DNA of 64,000 bases from Liolophura sinensis (lineage: Eukaryota; Mollusca; Polyplacophora; Chitonida; Chitonidae). A program made the position numbers and the translations under genes. The notes beneath the pieces were generated by a model. That model was not told the DNA's origin and did no database searches. It worked only from the letters and a program-made list of their open reading frames with translations. The stretch is from positions 4,830,160 through 4,894,159 of the forward strand of contig NC_088298.1 of assembly GCF_032854445.1 (NCBI RefSeq), written 5' to 3'. This document shows positions 1 to 11,319 of the stretch, piece by piece; position 1 is the stretch's first letter, and every line of letters begins with the position of its first letter.

Positions 1-1139
1 TTTTGAAAACTTTCTGTATGAATTTTGAGTAGTGAAGAAAAATGGTGATATTGGATTTTTTTCACCCGCAAGAGAAGCAACTCTTACTACCAGTGGGAGC
101 TAGCAGAAAATTTTCTGATGTGAAATGCATTACTAATGAAGATATAATACTTGACATCTGCCATTTGGATGGTTTTGAAATTTCATGACAATTTCTCAAG
201 CATGTTATATTAATGTACGTTTCAAGAATAATTTTTAGTCAGTGAAACGTAAGATGTATTTCTCTGTCTGTATAATTATATTTAGGACCCAGTGCACTAT
301 GCCCAAAACTCTTGAGTAGCTTGTTTCTGATTGGGTAGTGAAATCACCGAATGAACTGGGGTATTGAGGCTGTATCAATAGATCAGAGTTCAGGTGTTTG
401 TAAAGCAATTGGTCATTATGGGAGCTACATCGTGGTTGGTGAAAAGTACTTTGGAAAGTAATGGAATTAATTCTTGAATATGAAATAAAATGAACTCTTT
501 CATGAATGATTTATGTTACAACCTTGTTGAAATCAAATTTTACATATATTTTCTTTTTGGGGCTAGGGGTGAGGGCAATTATGATTACATGTTTTTTTTT
601 CTTTGTGTTTCATTGATTTAAAGGGCTGTTTTAATTGTTGAAGTAATTAAATAATTGTTCAAAAGTTAAAGAATAACTTAGATTTAAGCCAGCTTTGAAA
701 GACTGGTGTGATAATTTGTAAAACCATACTGAAAAAATTACTTTTGATTTATTAGGATTTGCACAATTGTTTTCAAATATTTCTATTCTTTAAACACAGA
801 TCGTGTACAAACCTTCGTGACCACTTTGAATTTTGAACATTTGAAAGCATTTATTTTCAACTTTAAAATGTAAAAAGCATTGAGGTTGTGGAATGTTTTA
901 ATTGACTGACCTGCAGTCTGGTTTAATGATTAATTAAAAAGTTTGTTTTCCATGAATTTTTTCTCTCGCCCTCGATCAGCTTCTTTAAGATTGCCTATTG
1001 TGCATATTACTTTCTGTTTGTATTTTTTTCCCTCTCTATTTTTAATGACAAAGACAACCTGAAATCTGTAGGTAGGTACATATATTCTATATGTGCCAGC
1101 TGAATATTTGTCTTTTCTCTCTCTCTGCCTCTCCCTGTA

Positions 1140-1501
1140 GGGGAGTTTCATGTTGGAACTCTTTTGTCGTCAAAGGTAAAAACAGTCCTACTGTGCCAAA
1201 TGACTTTTGAAAAATGTTAGGCAACCTTTGTTGACATTAATTTACTGATCACCTGTTTCTCCCTTTTCCACAGGCACAAATTACACCTCTTACCTTTAGG
1301 AACTTGTGAAGTTCACGCACGTTCTGATTCTCAATTTTCTCTATAATTCGACTAGTTTAAATTACTTTTTATGACACTTATGACGCCCATGTTATAGTGA
1401 GTGTGATCAAAAATAGTTGCCTAACATTTTTAACAGGTCACATGATACAGTTGGACTTTTTCTACCTTTGTGGATAAAAGAGTTTGAACTGGAAACTCCC
1501 C
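1140..1501 (+). mobile_element. MITE family 1, copy 1 (TA target site, long TIRs)
   Basis: A 362-bp element flanked by TA. The left end GGGGAGTTTCATGTTGGAAC and the right end GAGTTTGAACTGGAAACTCC form inverted repeats of about 65 bp, which continue through GTAAAAACAGTCCTACTGTG and its complement. It has no coding capacity. The TA target suggests mobilisation by a Tc1/mariner-like transposase. Confidence 0.85.
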
Positions 1502-2691
1502 TATTCTACCCATCTTGTTGGACTGTCTTCATCTTAAAAGTGACCTGTCATTAAATTGACATGTACATGTATATTTATATGAATTGCTTAGCAGTGGATG
1601 TTGCATGGTAAGTGTTGAGACTTTGGTGGTTTATAACATAACAGTTTGAGATATCTTGTTCTCATCAACACAGGACAGTACAGCCATACATGCATATATA
1701 ATACTCAGAAACATATGTTCAAGTTTAAATAATTGTGCATGACCTTGAAAATACACCTTGGGTGACCTTGAAAAATAATGCGTCAAGGTCATACAGATGA
1801 CAACTTCTTTTTATTCTGTTGCTGTGGAGATAGGCCTTGTATATAAATACCACCCATCATCAAGCACTTTAATGGTCATCAAGTAACATTGACTTAGCAA
1901 AGGAAAAGTCACAAACTTGTTTGTCATTTCACTTCACATGATTGACAACAAAAATTAGTATTACCAGTGGCTCTGGGATCTTAATGTTTAAAAATGCCTA
2001 TTCTGTATAGTTTTTGACCTGTTTTAGGTGAAAATGAAGTGTGACATCGCAGTTTGTTGTTTGAAATCACATGATCACAGTGATGTACGTTTTCCGTACA
2101 ACAGAAATTTTACAATTATAAAAATTAATATTAAAAATACTTAATGAAATATTTTCAAAAAGAATCCTTGCTAAATCCCATAAAATAAAAGTATAAGACT
2201 GTTGACAACAGTTTTTACTGAAAAGCGTACTGCAGTTGACCTTGCAAAAGAAAGAACAATAAAAATCTTGAAACTCAATAAATAAATTTTCAATGAACTT
2301 CAGTGTCAAAAAATAGGATGCACCTGTACCGGGACAGAAACTAGATTAAGGGGAGTTCTCAAGCCCTCATTAGTGTACCCCAATTGTTTTGTTTCTAACA
2401 TGCGGCAAGGTTTATCCCAGCAGCACTAGTGGACGATGTTTTGTCAGATTTTTTTGTAACCGAGGTGAAGAGATATTTCCCCAGAACCATGACGCGAACT
2501 TTTATAAGACATGTTTTCTCAATGACCTTGAAACTTGAAGCAAGGTTGTTCTGTGGAGCAAGCAGACACTGAAGAGGCCTAATTTCAGGTGTGTGTTTTT
2601 TTTGAACTCCTGTTTGAGGATTAATTGGCTTTGTAATGAACGATATTAATTGCTGTTTCACCTGACAAAGAATGGTGGTTTAATCTGGGTA

Positions 2692-2877
2692 GGTCATGCT
2701 GGCTTCCTCTCCGGCCATACGTGGGAAGGTCTTTTCTGCAACCTGCGGATGGTCATGGGTTTCCCCCGGGCTCTGCCCGGTTTCCTTCCACCATAATGCT
2801 GGCCGCCGTCGAATAATAAGTGAAATATTCTTGAGTACGGCGTAAAATACCAATCAAATAAATAAATAAATAAATAA
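2692..2877 (+). mobile_element. SINE family A, 5'-truncated
   Basis: Covers GGGAAGGTCTT...CAACCTGCGGATGG, GCCCGGTTTCCTTCCACCAT, TGGCCGCCGTC and TTGAGTACGGCGTAAAATAC, with the tail CAATCAAATAAATAAATAAA. It is close to the family consensus, so relatively young. Confidence 0.85.
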
Positions 2878-5605
2878 TCTGGGTAGGCTTTAATCCATCC
2901 ATAGGCTTTACCTGCTATCCCATTGAATGATGACAGTCTTGTGTATGGCATTACCCAACAATCAACAGTCAGTCAATTGACTGATCAACCAATCAAATCC
3001 TTTTACTGTTACTGCAGTAAATTGTATCTGCTTTATTCTCTGTCATATCAGAAAAATGGTAATGAGTCTCCAAAGATTTTATTTTTGAGCTTGGACACTT
3101 GAGCTGATATTGGGATTTTTTTTAAGTTTGGCCTGGAAAAGCCTCGCAGTTTACAGAACTATAACCAGTCCTGTTAGGCATAATTATGCTGATATTCTTT
3201 TCTTTGAGAAAATTGTTTCTGTACATCTTTCAAATTGATTGCTACACTTCTTGTATAGGTGTAAGACCTCTACTTAAGGTTATTGCCGTATTTTAAAGCG
3301 TTTATAAGTGTATAATATTTATAGTATAGTATAGTAGTATATAATATAGTAGCCTGAAACATCCTTGAAAAAGCCTGAAGATTTAAAATCTTAGTGCTCT
3401 AGCCTACATATATAGGATGTCTCAATGGACATAGTGCAAAAGTCAGATTTTATGCAACACAAAAACCACTTTCCTCCTACCGTAATTCTAGTTACCATTG
3501 TGTAAGATGTGTGAAATATGCACAAAACACTGAGGAAATAAATAAATAAATTGTACTTCAATATAATTGTTTTGTATTTGTGATTGATTCTCACGTTTTT
3601 GCAAGACAGGGAATGAAGCGTATTCAGATGGCATTATTCCACAGACTGATAAAATTAGACTGTTTGTGAAGACCTGAAATTGACCAATCCAGTCACTGTA
3701 GTTCACAAAATCGGATTCAAAAGGTGCATAAATCACTCAGAAATGTTGTCCTTTAATCTGCAAAAAGGTTGCAGGATTAGGGTAGTCACTAAGACTAGCA
3801 GCTAGCAGTAAGATGAAATCTATTAATTAACCCGTTTATTGTTAACATCGTGATACAGATAGTAACTGATACCACACTAAGAGAGTGAATATGATGTGGT
3901 AAGCGATTTTCATGTTACTTGGTCAAATTCTTGATCCAAGGTCACAATTCCTAAACATACTAACTATACTGTCCTGATGTGTTCTGACGGACACACGTTT
4001 TGGATTACTTTCTAGTGGTAGTTCTTCCTAGAATGGGAATTAACGTAAATACATGCATACTTGAGTGTTTCAACGGACTCTGTGCTATTGTTTAAAGGAG
4101 AAGAAAACTTAAAAACATGACACTATAGGCTGAAAAGAGCACATTTTTTTTTCTGTCTGGTGGTGCCTGCTGCATAATTTTGCGATTTTTTCTTGCCATA
4201 CACGTAAAGCCTGAAAACGGCAAAGCTGGCATAAATTGCGCCCTCCATCTCTAACACCCTGTAATTTATGCTGAGGGTGTGTTGCCTACCTTTAAAACTG
4301 CCGGCTTGTTTGCGTAAACTCGGAACCTACGTCCAACATTCCGGTTTCCCGATCTAGACCAGTTCTTGCAAAGCAAAATGGAGTCGCCCACAGCGGTTTT
4401 TGGCATTGACTTTGTTTACAATTTGTCAACTTGAGGTACATATTAGAATTTTTTTATGGCATGCACCTGCAAGGAAAAGCATACTGTTTTCAGTGGTATT
4501 TGATTGATATTTAAATCTTCTGCTTAACAGCATGTTGGAACATGCCCCATTTTTTAACTGCGCATTAAATCGCAGTTGTCTACACAGGCAGCATTAAGCA
4601 ATTGGATGAACCAATGCAATACTATGTCTGTGGAAACACAGCTTATTTGGCAGAGAAGTGGACAAGTATGGCGTTCGCGTCAATCTGGGTTTCATATTAG
4701 GGGCTAAATATTTGAGAGCTGTAGAAATCTGGTATCATGATTCATCTTTTCAATTCTGCTGGAAGATATTGTTTACAAAGCCAAGGTAGTCTGATACCAG
4801 TTGCTTCTTTGACCAAAAACAGAACAAAGCCTTTAAATGGGTATATAAGGTACAAAATCTGAAGATCTTCTGTTACAAAATGTGTATTATCTTCTGTTAC
4901 AAAATGGGTGTTTAAAGTACTGTATTTCACCTAAATTTTGTAATGTGGAACATTATCAAGCAAAATGTATCACTTTAAAGGTGCTAAACTTTGAGTGATG
5001 TACAATACATCAATGCAAATGGATGTTAAGTTACAACAACAACCTAACATTGACACCTTGGTGGAAAATTTAGAGAGCAGATTTGTGACTGTCTTCGTGA
5101 TTCATATTGTATAAGGAGGCAGAAGTGCATAAGGTTACTTGTGCTAAATTACGCTGGATGCCTTGATTACAACCACAACTACGTGTTATGGAGAGAGACT
5201 GAAATGGGATACTCATTGTCATGCTGTCTGTAGTCATGAGTGCTAATGATATGATAGCACCAGGGTTAAATGCGGGTCACTGAGAAGAGGTATGATGCAG
5301 GATACCAGTTCGTTAGTGGAGATTTAAGATCAAACTCGTTTGTCACTAAAGGTAAAATAAACCCTATACTGTATCGTGTGACTGGTCAGAAAGGGTAGAC
5401 AACTCTTCTTCAAAGTAACCTTATGTACTTTTACAGTTGCTGCATGATCAGCTCCTCTTGATCAGTTTTTGTGATGTTATGTTAAGTTGGCTTACAGCTA
5501 TACACATTCAGCGCCAGACTTTATCTGTTCCTGTACTATATGTCTCAGGACGTCAGTTGCAGTGTATTTCATGCAGTGCACACCACTTACAGAAGGTGGC
5601 TGAGG

Positions 5606-5829
5606 TGCTTAGTGTGCCAGCGCAGTGCAATGACCCAGGAGCCTCTCACCAGTGCTGTAGCTATGGGTTGAATTACAGTTTATCCTGGCTGCCTTTCCAG
5701 CAACGTGGATGGTCGTGAGTTACCTCCTGGGCTCTGTCAGGTTTCCTCCCACCATAATGCTGGCTGCTTTCGTATGAGCGAATTATTCTTGAGTATGGTG
5801 TAAAACACAAGTCAAATAAACAAATAAGT
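5606..5829 (+). mobile_element. SINE family A, degenerate
   Basis: Has the head part AATGACCCAGGAGCCTCTCA and the tail GTGTAAAACACAAGTCAAAT. Confidence 0.75.
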
Positions 5830-7218
5830 AATATATAGAAGGTGGTAAGCCAATGTGTCCGTCAAAAACAGATTCTTCCAGAGGATAGAGCATTGTAGTT
5901 ATGATTATTAAGGTATTCACAGTGAATTGGCGTTAAGAGTCCATTTTACCTATAAGCTTGCTTTTATCACATTTTTTTTCTCCTCATGATGGCGTGATTG
6001 TAGTCTGGGCATTATGATGCTGATCTCTCAATTCCTCAGACATGGCCGACAACGCTCGAAAGGCTGGACGTAGACTAAGATGGTCATGGAGAGTGTTCAT
6101 TGTAGGTCACTCTCCACTCATCAATATGGCGTAATGTACGCATAGAACCTGTGAAAATCTGTGCCTGAAGAGTCAGATGTGGAAAAGTTGCTCTGTCACT
6201 TGCCAAAGGCTGGTGGTTTAGTCCAGGCACCACAGTTTCTTCAAACTGGTGAAGAAGCTGTCGCCTAAGAAGTGAAAATATACTTATAAAATCGTGAGGT
6301 TTAACATAATTAAATAAATTGGTGGGATTATTAAACCAGAGCGCTATAGGCTGTAATCCTGTTTCATATGGGCAATTGAAGTGTGCTTTGTTAAAAGTGT
6401 CTGAGAAATGTTTACACAGCAAACTGATTAATTAACATAGTATTAAAATTGCTTTATCATGTCCAATTTAACCTGTTGTACTTATTTTCTCGTTTCTTCC
6501 AACAGTGCCGTTGATCCAGGTTGCCATGGCAACCCAATGTTGTGCGTATATAAATCTACCTGCGAAAAGGCGATTTGTAAAATGAAACCATGTTGCATTT
6601 ACTCGGTTAATACTTAAGACATACCACCTCAAATGTTTGTAGTGAACCCACATTCACATAATCACAGGTAATGTTTACTGATGACCAGCTCTCATTTGAC
6701 ATTATTACGGCTTTAAGTGCACATTGTATTTTGAACGGCACTATATGGAAAAGACCAGTCAAATAAGTTACACTAGAATTTCTAATTTCTAGAATTTGAC
6801 ACAGTTCATAAGAGACCTTGAGAAGTGTGGAAGTTGAAAGTAACTTTTCTTTTCCTTGAAAAGTCTGGAGAATCTGTTTTTTTTTTTGTTTGTTTTTTTA
6901 TAGTAGCCCTTGAAATCAAGTCTACACAACTTTCTTGAATCTCAATGACTGACTAGAGTATTCTGATATTCCCAGGGTAAATTTGTTCTCCTACATCTGT
7001 GTTTAATTGCTGAATGCAATGCTGTATTTATGTGAAAGACTGAAAGGTCGACTTATTAAGGTCATTTTACATTATTTCAAGCTATTATTAAATGTGGAAT
7101 ATTTATTTCAAGTAGCCTGGAAAATCTAAATTATGAGCCTGGAAATTTAAACCGTATTAAGAAGAAGTGTGGACATTTGAAATCTTAAAAACTGTATGCA
7201 TCCTGAATCAGACATTAG

Positions 7219-7353
7219 AAGTATTTATTTATTTGATTTGATTTGTGTTTTACGCCGTACTCAAGAATACATGTATTTCACTTATATGACAGCGGCCAGC
7301 ATTTTGGTGGGAGGAAACCGGGCAGAAACCCATGACCATGCGCAAGCTGCTGA
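7219..7353 (-). mobile_element. SINE family A, tail half
   Basis: Antisense copy starting ATTTATTTGATTTG and GTTTTACGCCGTACTCAAGA, ending in the AACCTGC region. An ACATGT insertion lies in the ATATTTCACTT segment. Confidence 0.8.
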
Positions 7354-8754
7354 CAGAGACATTAAAAGTAGCCTGGATTTCTATTAAAAAGAAGAAAGTA
7401 AAAAAGACCAGTGTACATTGTAAAAAAAAAATGTAGCATGTGCATTGAAGAAATTGTGGACTCCATGATCAAGAAGAAAAACAAGCATCCATACCACCAT
7501 CACCACCTCCACCATTCCCGGTAGAACTGGGCATTTAGGTTTTAGTTTCTTTACTGAACGTTTGGTTAGATTTCATTTTTCGGCACACACTGATTTCTGC
7601 TGTCTTGATACCAATTGGCATAAACCTGATGGACATGCATCGCATCTTTGTACTTGATCTATGAAAAAAGTAGTTAGAGTTCTGGATTGATTGCTGATGC
7701 CGGTGCAGTGTTTATATTTCTGCTGTTTGTAATCAAGCCGTCTTCGGATTTGGGATGCATCGGCTCCTCATTGTCAACAGCTAGGAAAAGCAAGTGCACT
7801 TGTGTGTATGTAAACGGATCTTTTTGAAACACGCGAACAGAATTCTGTTACGTAAGTTCGTTTACTTTAATTTTCTTGTCGTTGGCGTGGTTCACTGGAT
7901 AAAGGTTTTTTCAGTTTTGGAGTGAATATAATCATTCTCCCCAAAACATCTACGGTAAATAAGCTAATGTGTTGTCCATTACTAAGTTGCACAGTTTACC
8001 AGATTCTGAGAGTTCTATTACCTGTAATCCTATGATGATGTTTCGAGGTTTATTTGGAAGGTAAGACGATGTCCTGCTGGAAAAATGTATATTTCAGCTC
8101 CAAATGGTAATATTTGACTACATTTATTTGCCTCGAAAACTGCACAGAATTTTTAGGTTGTTACGGCATGTTGGATTTGTACTGCAGAAGATAATCATAG
8201 AGATTCTTTGAAGTGCATGGTGGCAGCTTTTGTACTACCCCTAATGTACAGCACTGGCTTTATTAAGAAGGTTAAGTGCACAAGCTCCTAAGTTCTCCTG
8301 CATCTGAGAAACTTAAGTGAAGCAGAGGGAGAAAGATATAATCAAGTAGAGTTAGCTGTGCTCAAGAAGCCCTCCTTCAAAGACAAAGCCTATACCTGAG
8401 TTTGATTATCACACTTGTGTACTTCAAGATTAAATTGATCAGTTACCATGGCAACCAGGTGGTAATGCGTATATACATGTATACATTGTGCATGTGTGAT
8501 GGCTGGTGAAATCAAGGGAGTTGACTGATCTGAGAGTGGTTTTTGTGTTTATGGGACAAAGTATGTGTGTTTTTTTAGTCCCTGGAACCCGGCTCATCAA
8601 CAGTGTTGAATATTGCATGAAACAAACTTTGGTCGATTATGCCTTTTGTGGAAATATATGTTTACATCGTGTCTGCTCATGCATGCCTTAGGGCTTCCAT
8701 CGTGGCTCAGACATTCAACGTTTTGTACGTTTGCTATTAAATTGCTGTGTCACA

Positions 8755-9075
8755 GTCAGGATCTTTGTAGTGATGATGTAGTCAGGATCTTTGTGGTGAT
8801 GATGTAGTCAGGATTTTTGTGGTGATGATGAAGTCAGGATCTTTGTAGTGATGATGTGTTCAGGATCTTTGTAGTGATGATGAAGTCAGGATCTTTGTAG
8901 TGATGATGTCAGGATCTTTGTAGTGATGATGTAGTCAGGATCCTTGTAGTGATGATGTGTTCAGGATCTTTGTAGTGATGATGTGTTCAGGATCTTTATA
9001 GTGATGATGAAGTCAGGATCTTTGTAGTGATGATGTATTCAGGATCTTTGTAGTGATGATGTAGTCAGGATCTTT
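8755..9075 (+). repeat. 26-bp minisatellite, about 12 copies
   Basis: Unit GTCAGGATCTTTGTAGTGAT plus GATGTA, with GTGTTCAGG variants. Confidence 0.92.
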
Positions 9076-10074
9076 CACTTTGCAGATGTACAAGGGGTTG
9101 TGATTATGGTTTATGTGATCTGTTTGGTCAGTGATCATGCGACCATGGTCAGAGTATCAGGTGGTCAATCATGCTCACGTGCGGCTGATGATTTGCATAG
9201 TTTAACATTCTATCTTCAATCAATCCGTGTGCATATCTATTTTATCATATATGCAGGAATGTTTGTCACTAACTTGGGAAATGCACTACAGTTTCCTCCA
9301 CCCGGCCATAAAACTGAGGGTCATCATATAAGCAAAACTTTCTTGACCATGATGAATAGGTTAAAAAGCAATCAGATAATAGCTTAATGGAAGAAATCCA
9401 ACAGAACTGAATAAAGTTGAAAGAATAAACTTACGCGTCACCTTTATTTCATCTGATTGTCAGTCCTTTGATCAGTAGTTAATGATTAACAAATTTGCAT
9501 ACATGTTACATATGATTTTTATGGTAAATTAAATGCGCATATATGATGACCATTCCACTGGAAGAATAGATTTTCTGTGACAATTTCAAATCAAAAAGAT
9601 TTAAATTTGCAAGTGTACTCATCAGTCCATTAACCACATGTTTATAGTGTCATATATTGTGGAAATTTTCTTTGTTGTTGTTGTTTTTTTTGTGTGTGAT
9701 GATCCAATCTAGTGATATTTTGTGATGACAGATATTGTGATATCATGTTGTGATATCAACATGTATCTCGTTGGACCTTGTGATGATAGTTTTATATCCC
9801 ACATTACTTTGTTGTGAAACATGTAGATAGCTGGGTCTAAATCCCATGGTCATATATCTGCTCCGGTGGTTTTGTGATGAAATTTTACCTGTTTCATATT
9901 TTCTTGTGACAGTTACATGTTATGCCCTAGCTGACGGATATCTTGTGGTATTATCTGCTTTGATGGTTTGATACCTGCCCTGACATATTTCGCTGATGAT
10001 ATTTTCTGGTGACCAATTTTGTGGTGAATCTACAAATTATTCTTAGCAGCCTCTTTTATAGGGTAACGTTTTTT

Positions 10075-10188
10075 ACTTATTTATTTGTACGACGGCGGCC
10101 AGCATTATGGTTTAAGGAAACAGAGTAGAGCCTGGGGGAAACCCACGACCATCCGCAGGTTGCTGGCAGAACTTTCCACGTACACGTA
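10075..10188 (-). mobile_element. SINE family A fragment, inverted to the copy at 10291
   Basis: Contains ACGACGGCGGCCAGCATTAT and CCACGACCATCCGCAGGTTG antisense. It lacks the usual tail motif. Confidence 0.75.
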
Positions 10189-10290
10189 TGATGCTATATT
10201 TTCTTATCATATCATGCCTAAAATGATGACCTTTTGAACAACTTGTGAAATTGACAACTTATTTTTTTACATGAATGTAAGAAAATATTC

Positions 10291-10446
10291 ATCGTGGGAA
10301 GGTTTTCCAGCAACCTGCAGATGGTTGGTGGTTTTCTCCCAGGATCTGCCCAGGTTTCCTCCCAACATAATGCTGGCCACTGTCATATCAATTAAATATC
10401 CTTGAGTAAACTGTAAAAACTGCAGTCAAATAACAAAATAAATCAA
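10291..10446 (+). mobile_element. SINE family A, tail half
   Basis: Contains GTGGGAAGGTTTTCCAGCAA and a degenerate tail CAGTCAAATAACAAAATAAA. It forms an inverted pair with 10075-10188. Confidence 0.75.
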
Positions 10447-11183
10447 AACATGGAAAGAGTTACACAATTTAACACAACTGAATATGTGCATGTGCTTATG
10501 GTGTTATTATCTCAGTGTATAAAGACGTACAGGATAATAGCGTTATAGAAAGTGATATAGCAGTGTTAAAATTTGACTTGAATCCTCCTTTCTTGTGGTA
10601 TCTCTGACACATTAATCGTTACAAGCAGTTTTGTGGTAGGTCTGTCAACTTTCCATCAGCATGCATGCATTCTGACTGCGTGTGAATTTATTTTTGTCCA
10701 AGCCAGATATTCCCTAGCAATGTTCCATCTTTCATTTGCAATGTGCATCAGTTTTCTCTGATCTTTCTTTGACCTTGTTCTTGAGCTCAAAGAAAGGTAA
10801 CCCTTCAACTCGTATCTGATTAATCTTCGTGCACACCTTTGGTTTAGAATACCTGTTACATTCTTAGTCAAGCGCTACCTGTATGTTAGTTCACATTCCA
10901 TTACTCCTAGTCCCTGGTAGCCTCTATTTGACAGTACACTGACCTATACTGGGATGTTTTTATGTTACTTATCTTTGAATTCACACAGGCAATGTCTTTT
11001 GGTGACCTTTGGCCTTCTCGTGTATCCTGTTGTTGACCTTCACATATGACCTTTGACTTTCTCATATGACTGACCTATGTTTGACATCTTGTGACCTCTG
11101 GTAGACTTCTTAAGTTATCCAATTTGATTTCACATTACCTCTATTTGACCTTCTCATGTGACCTTTATTTGACTTTCTCACAG

Positions 11184-11319
11184 CGACCCCTCCCTCACAG
11201 CGTGTCCAGTTTCTGCTCGGCGATGAGGAAGATGAAGAACACAGGGCTCATGATATTTTTTGCGAGATGGACGAACTTCAGGGTACAGGGGAAGAAATGG
11301 AGTGGAAAGAGACGGCCAG
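11184..11319 (+). CDS. SLC4 exon 1 of those found (N-domain start)
   Basis: The acceptor TTTCTCACAG is followed by two bases that finish an upstream codon, then [12 protein letters not shown]...MEWKETA (residues 1-44). The donor is CCAG|GTAGC and the exon leaves in phase 2. A second CTCACAG ends 17 nt further on (11200). Using it would shift the frame, so 11184 is chosen because it keeps the family's TPSQRVQF motif. An exon upstream that ends in phase 1 is required. Confidence 0.9.

Larger units (their letters stand above)
1..11183. other. Region upstream of the first SLC4 exon found; no convincing exon
   Basis: This stretch holds SINE copies, one MITE (1140-1501), a 26-bp minisatellite (8755-9075) and otherwise A+T-rich unique DNA. 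The SLC4 protein should have roughly 50-100 more N-terminal residues, usually a VYVGV-like motif and a basic or His-rich run, so its first exon(s) and promoter lie here or beyond the window start. I read the region for such codons and found no candidate with matching splice phase. None of the open frames here (for example 930-1151 minus or 9100-9387 plus) resembles a known family, so none is called as a gene. Confidence 0.6.

Noticed and set aside
7430-7521. His-rich reading KHPYHHHHLHHSR ending at CCCG|GTAGAA, as the missing SLC4 N-terminal exon
   Set aside because: It leaves in phase 2, whereas the exon at 11184 needs phase 1. There is no convincing acceptor and the remaining residues do not match the family.
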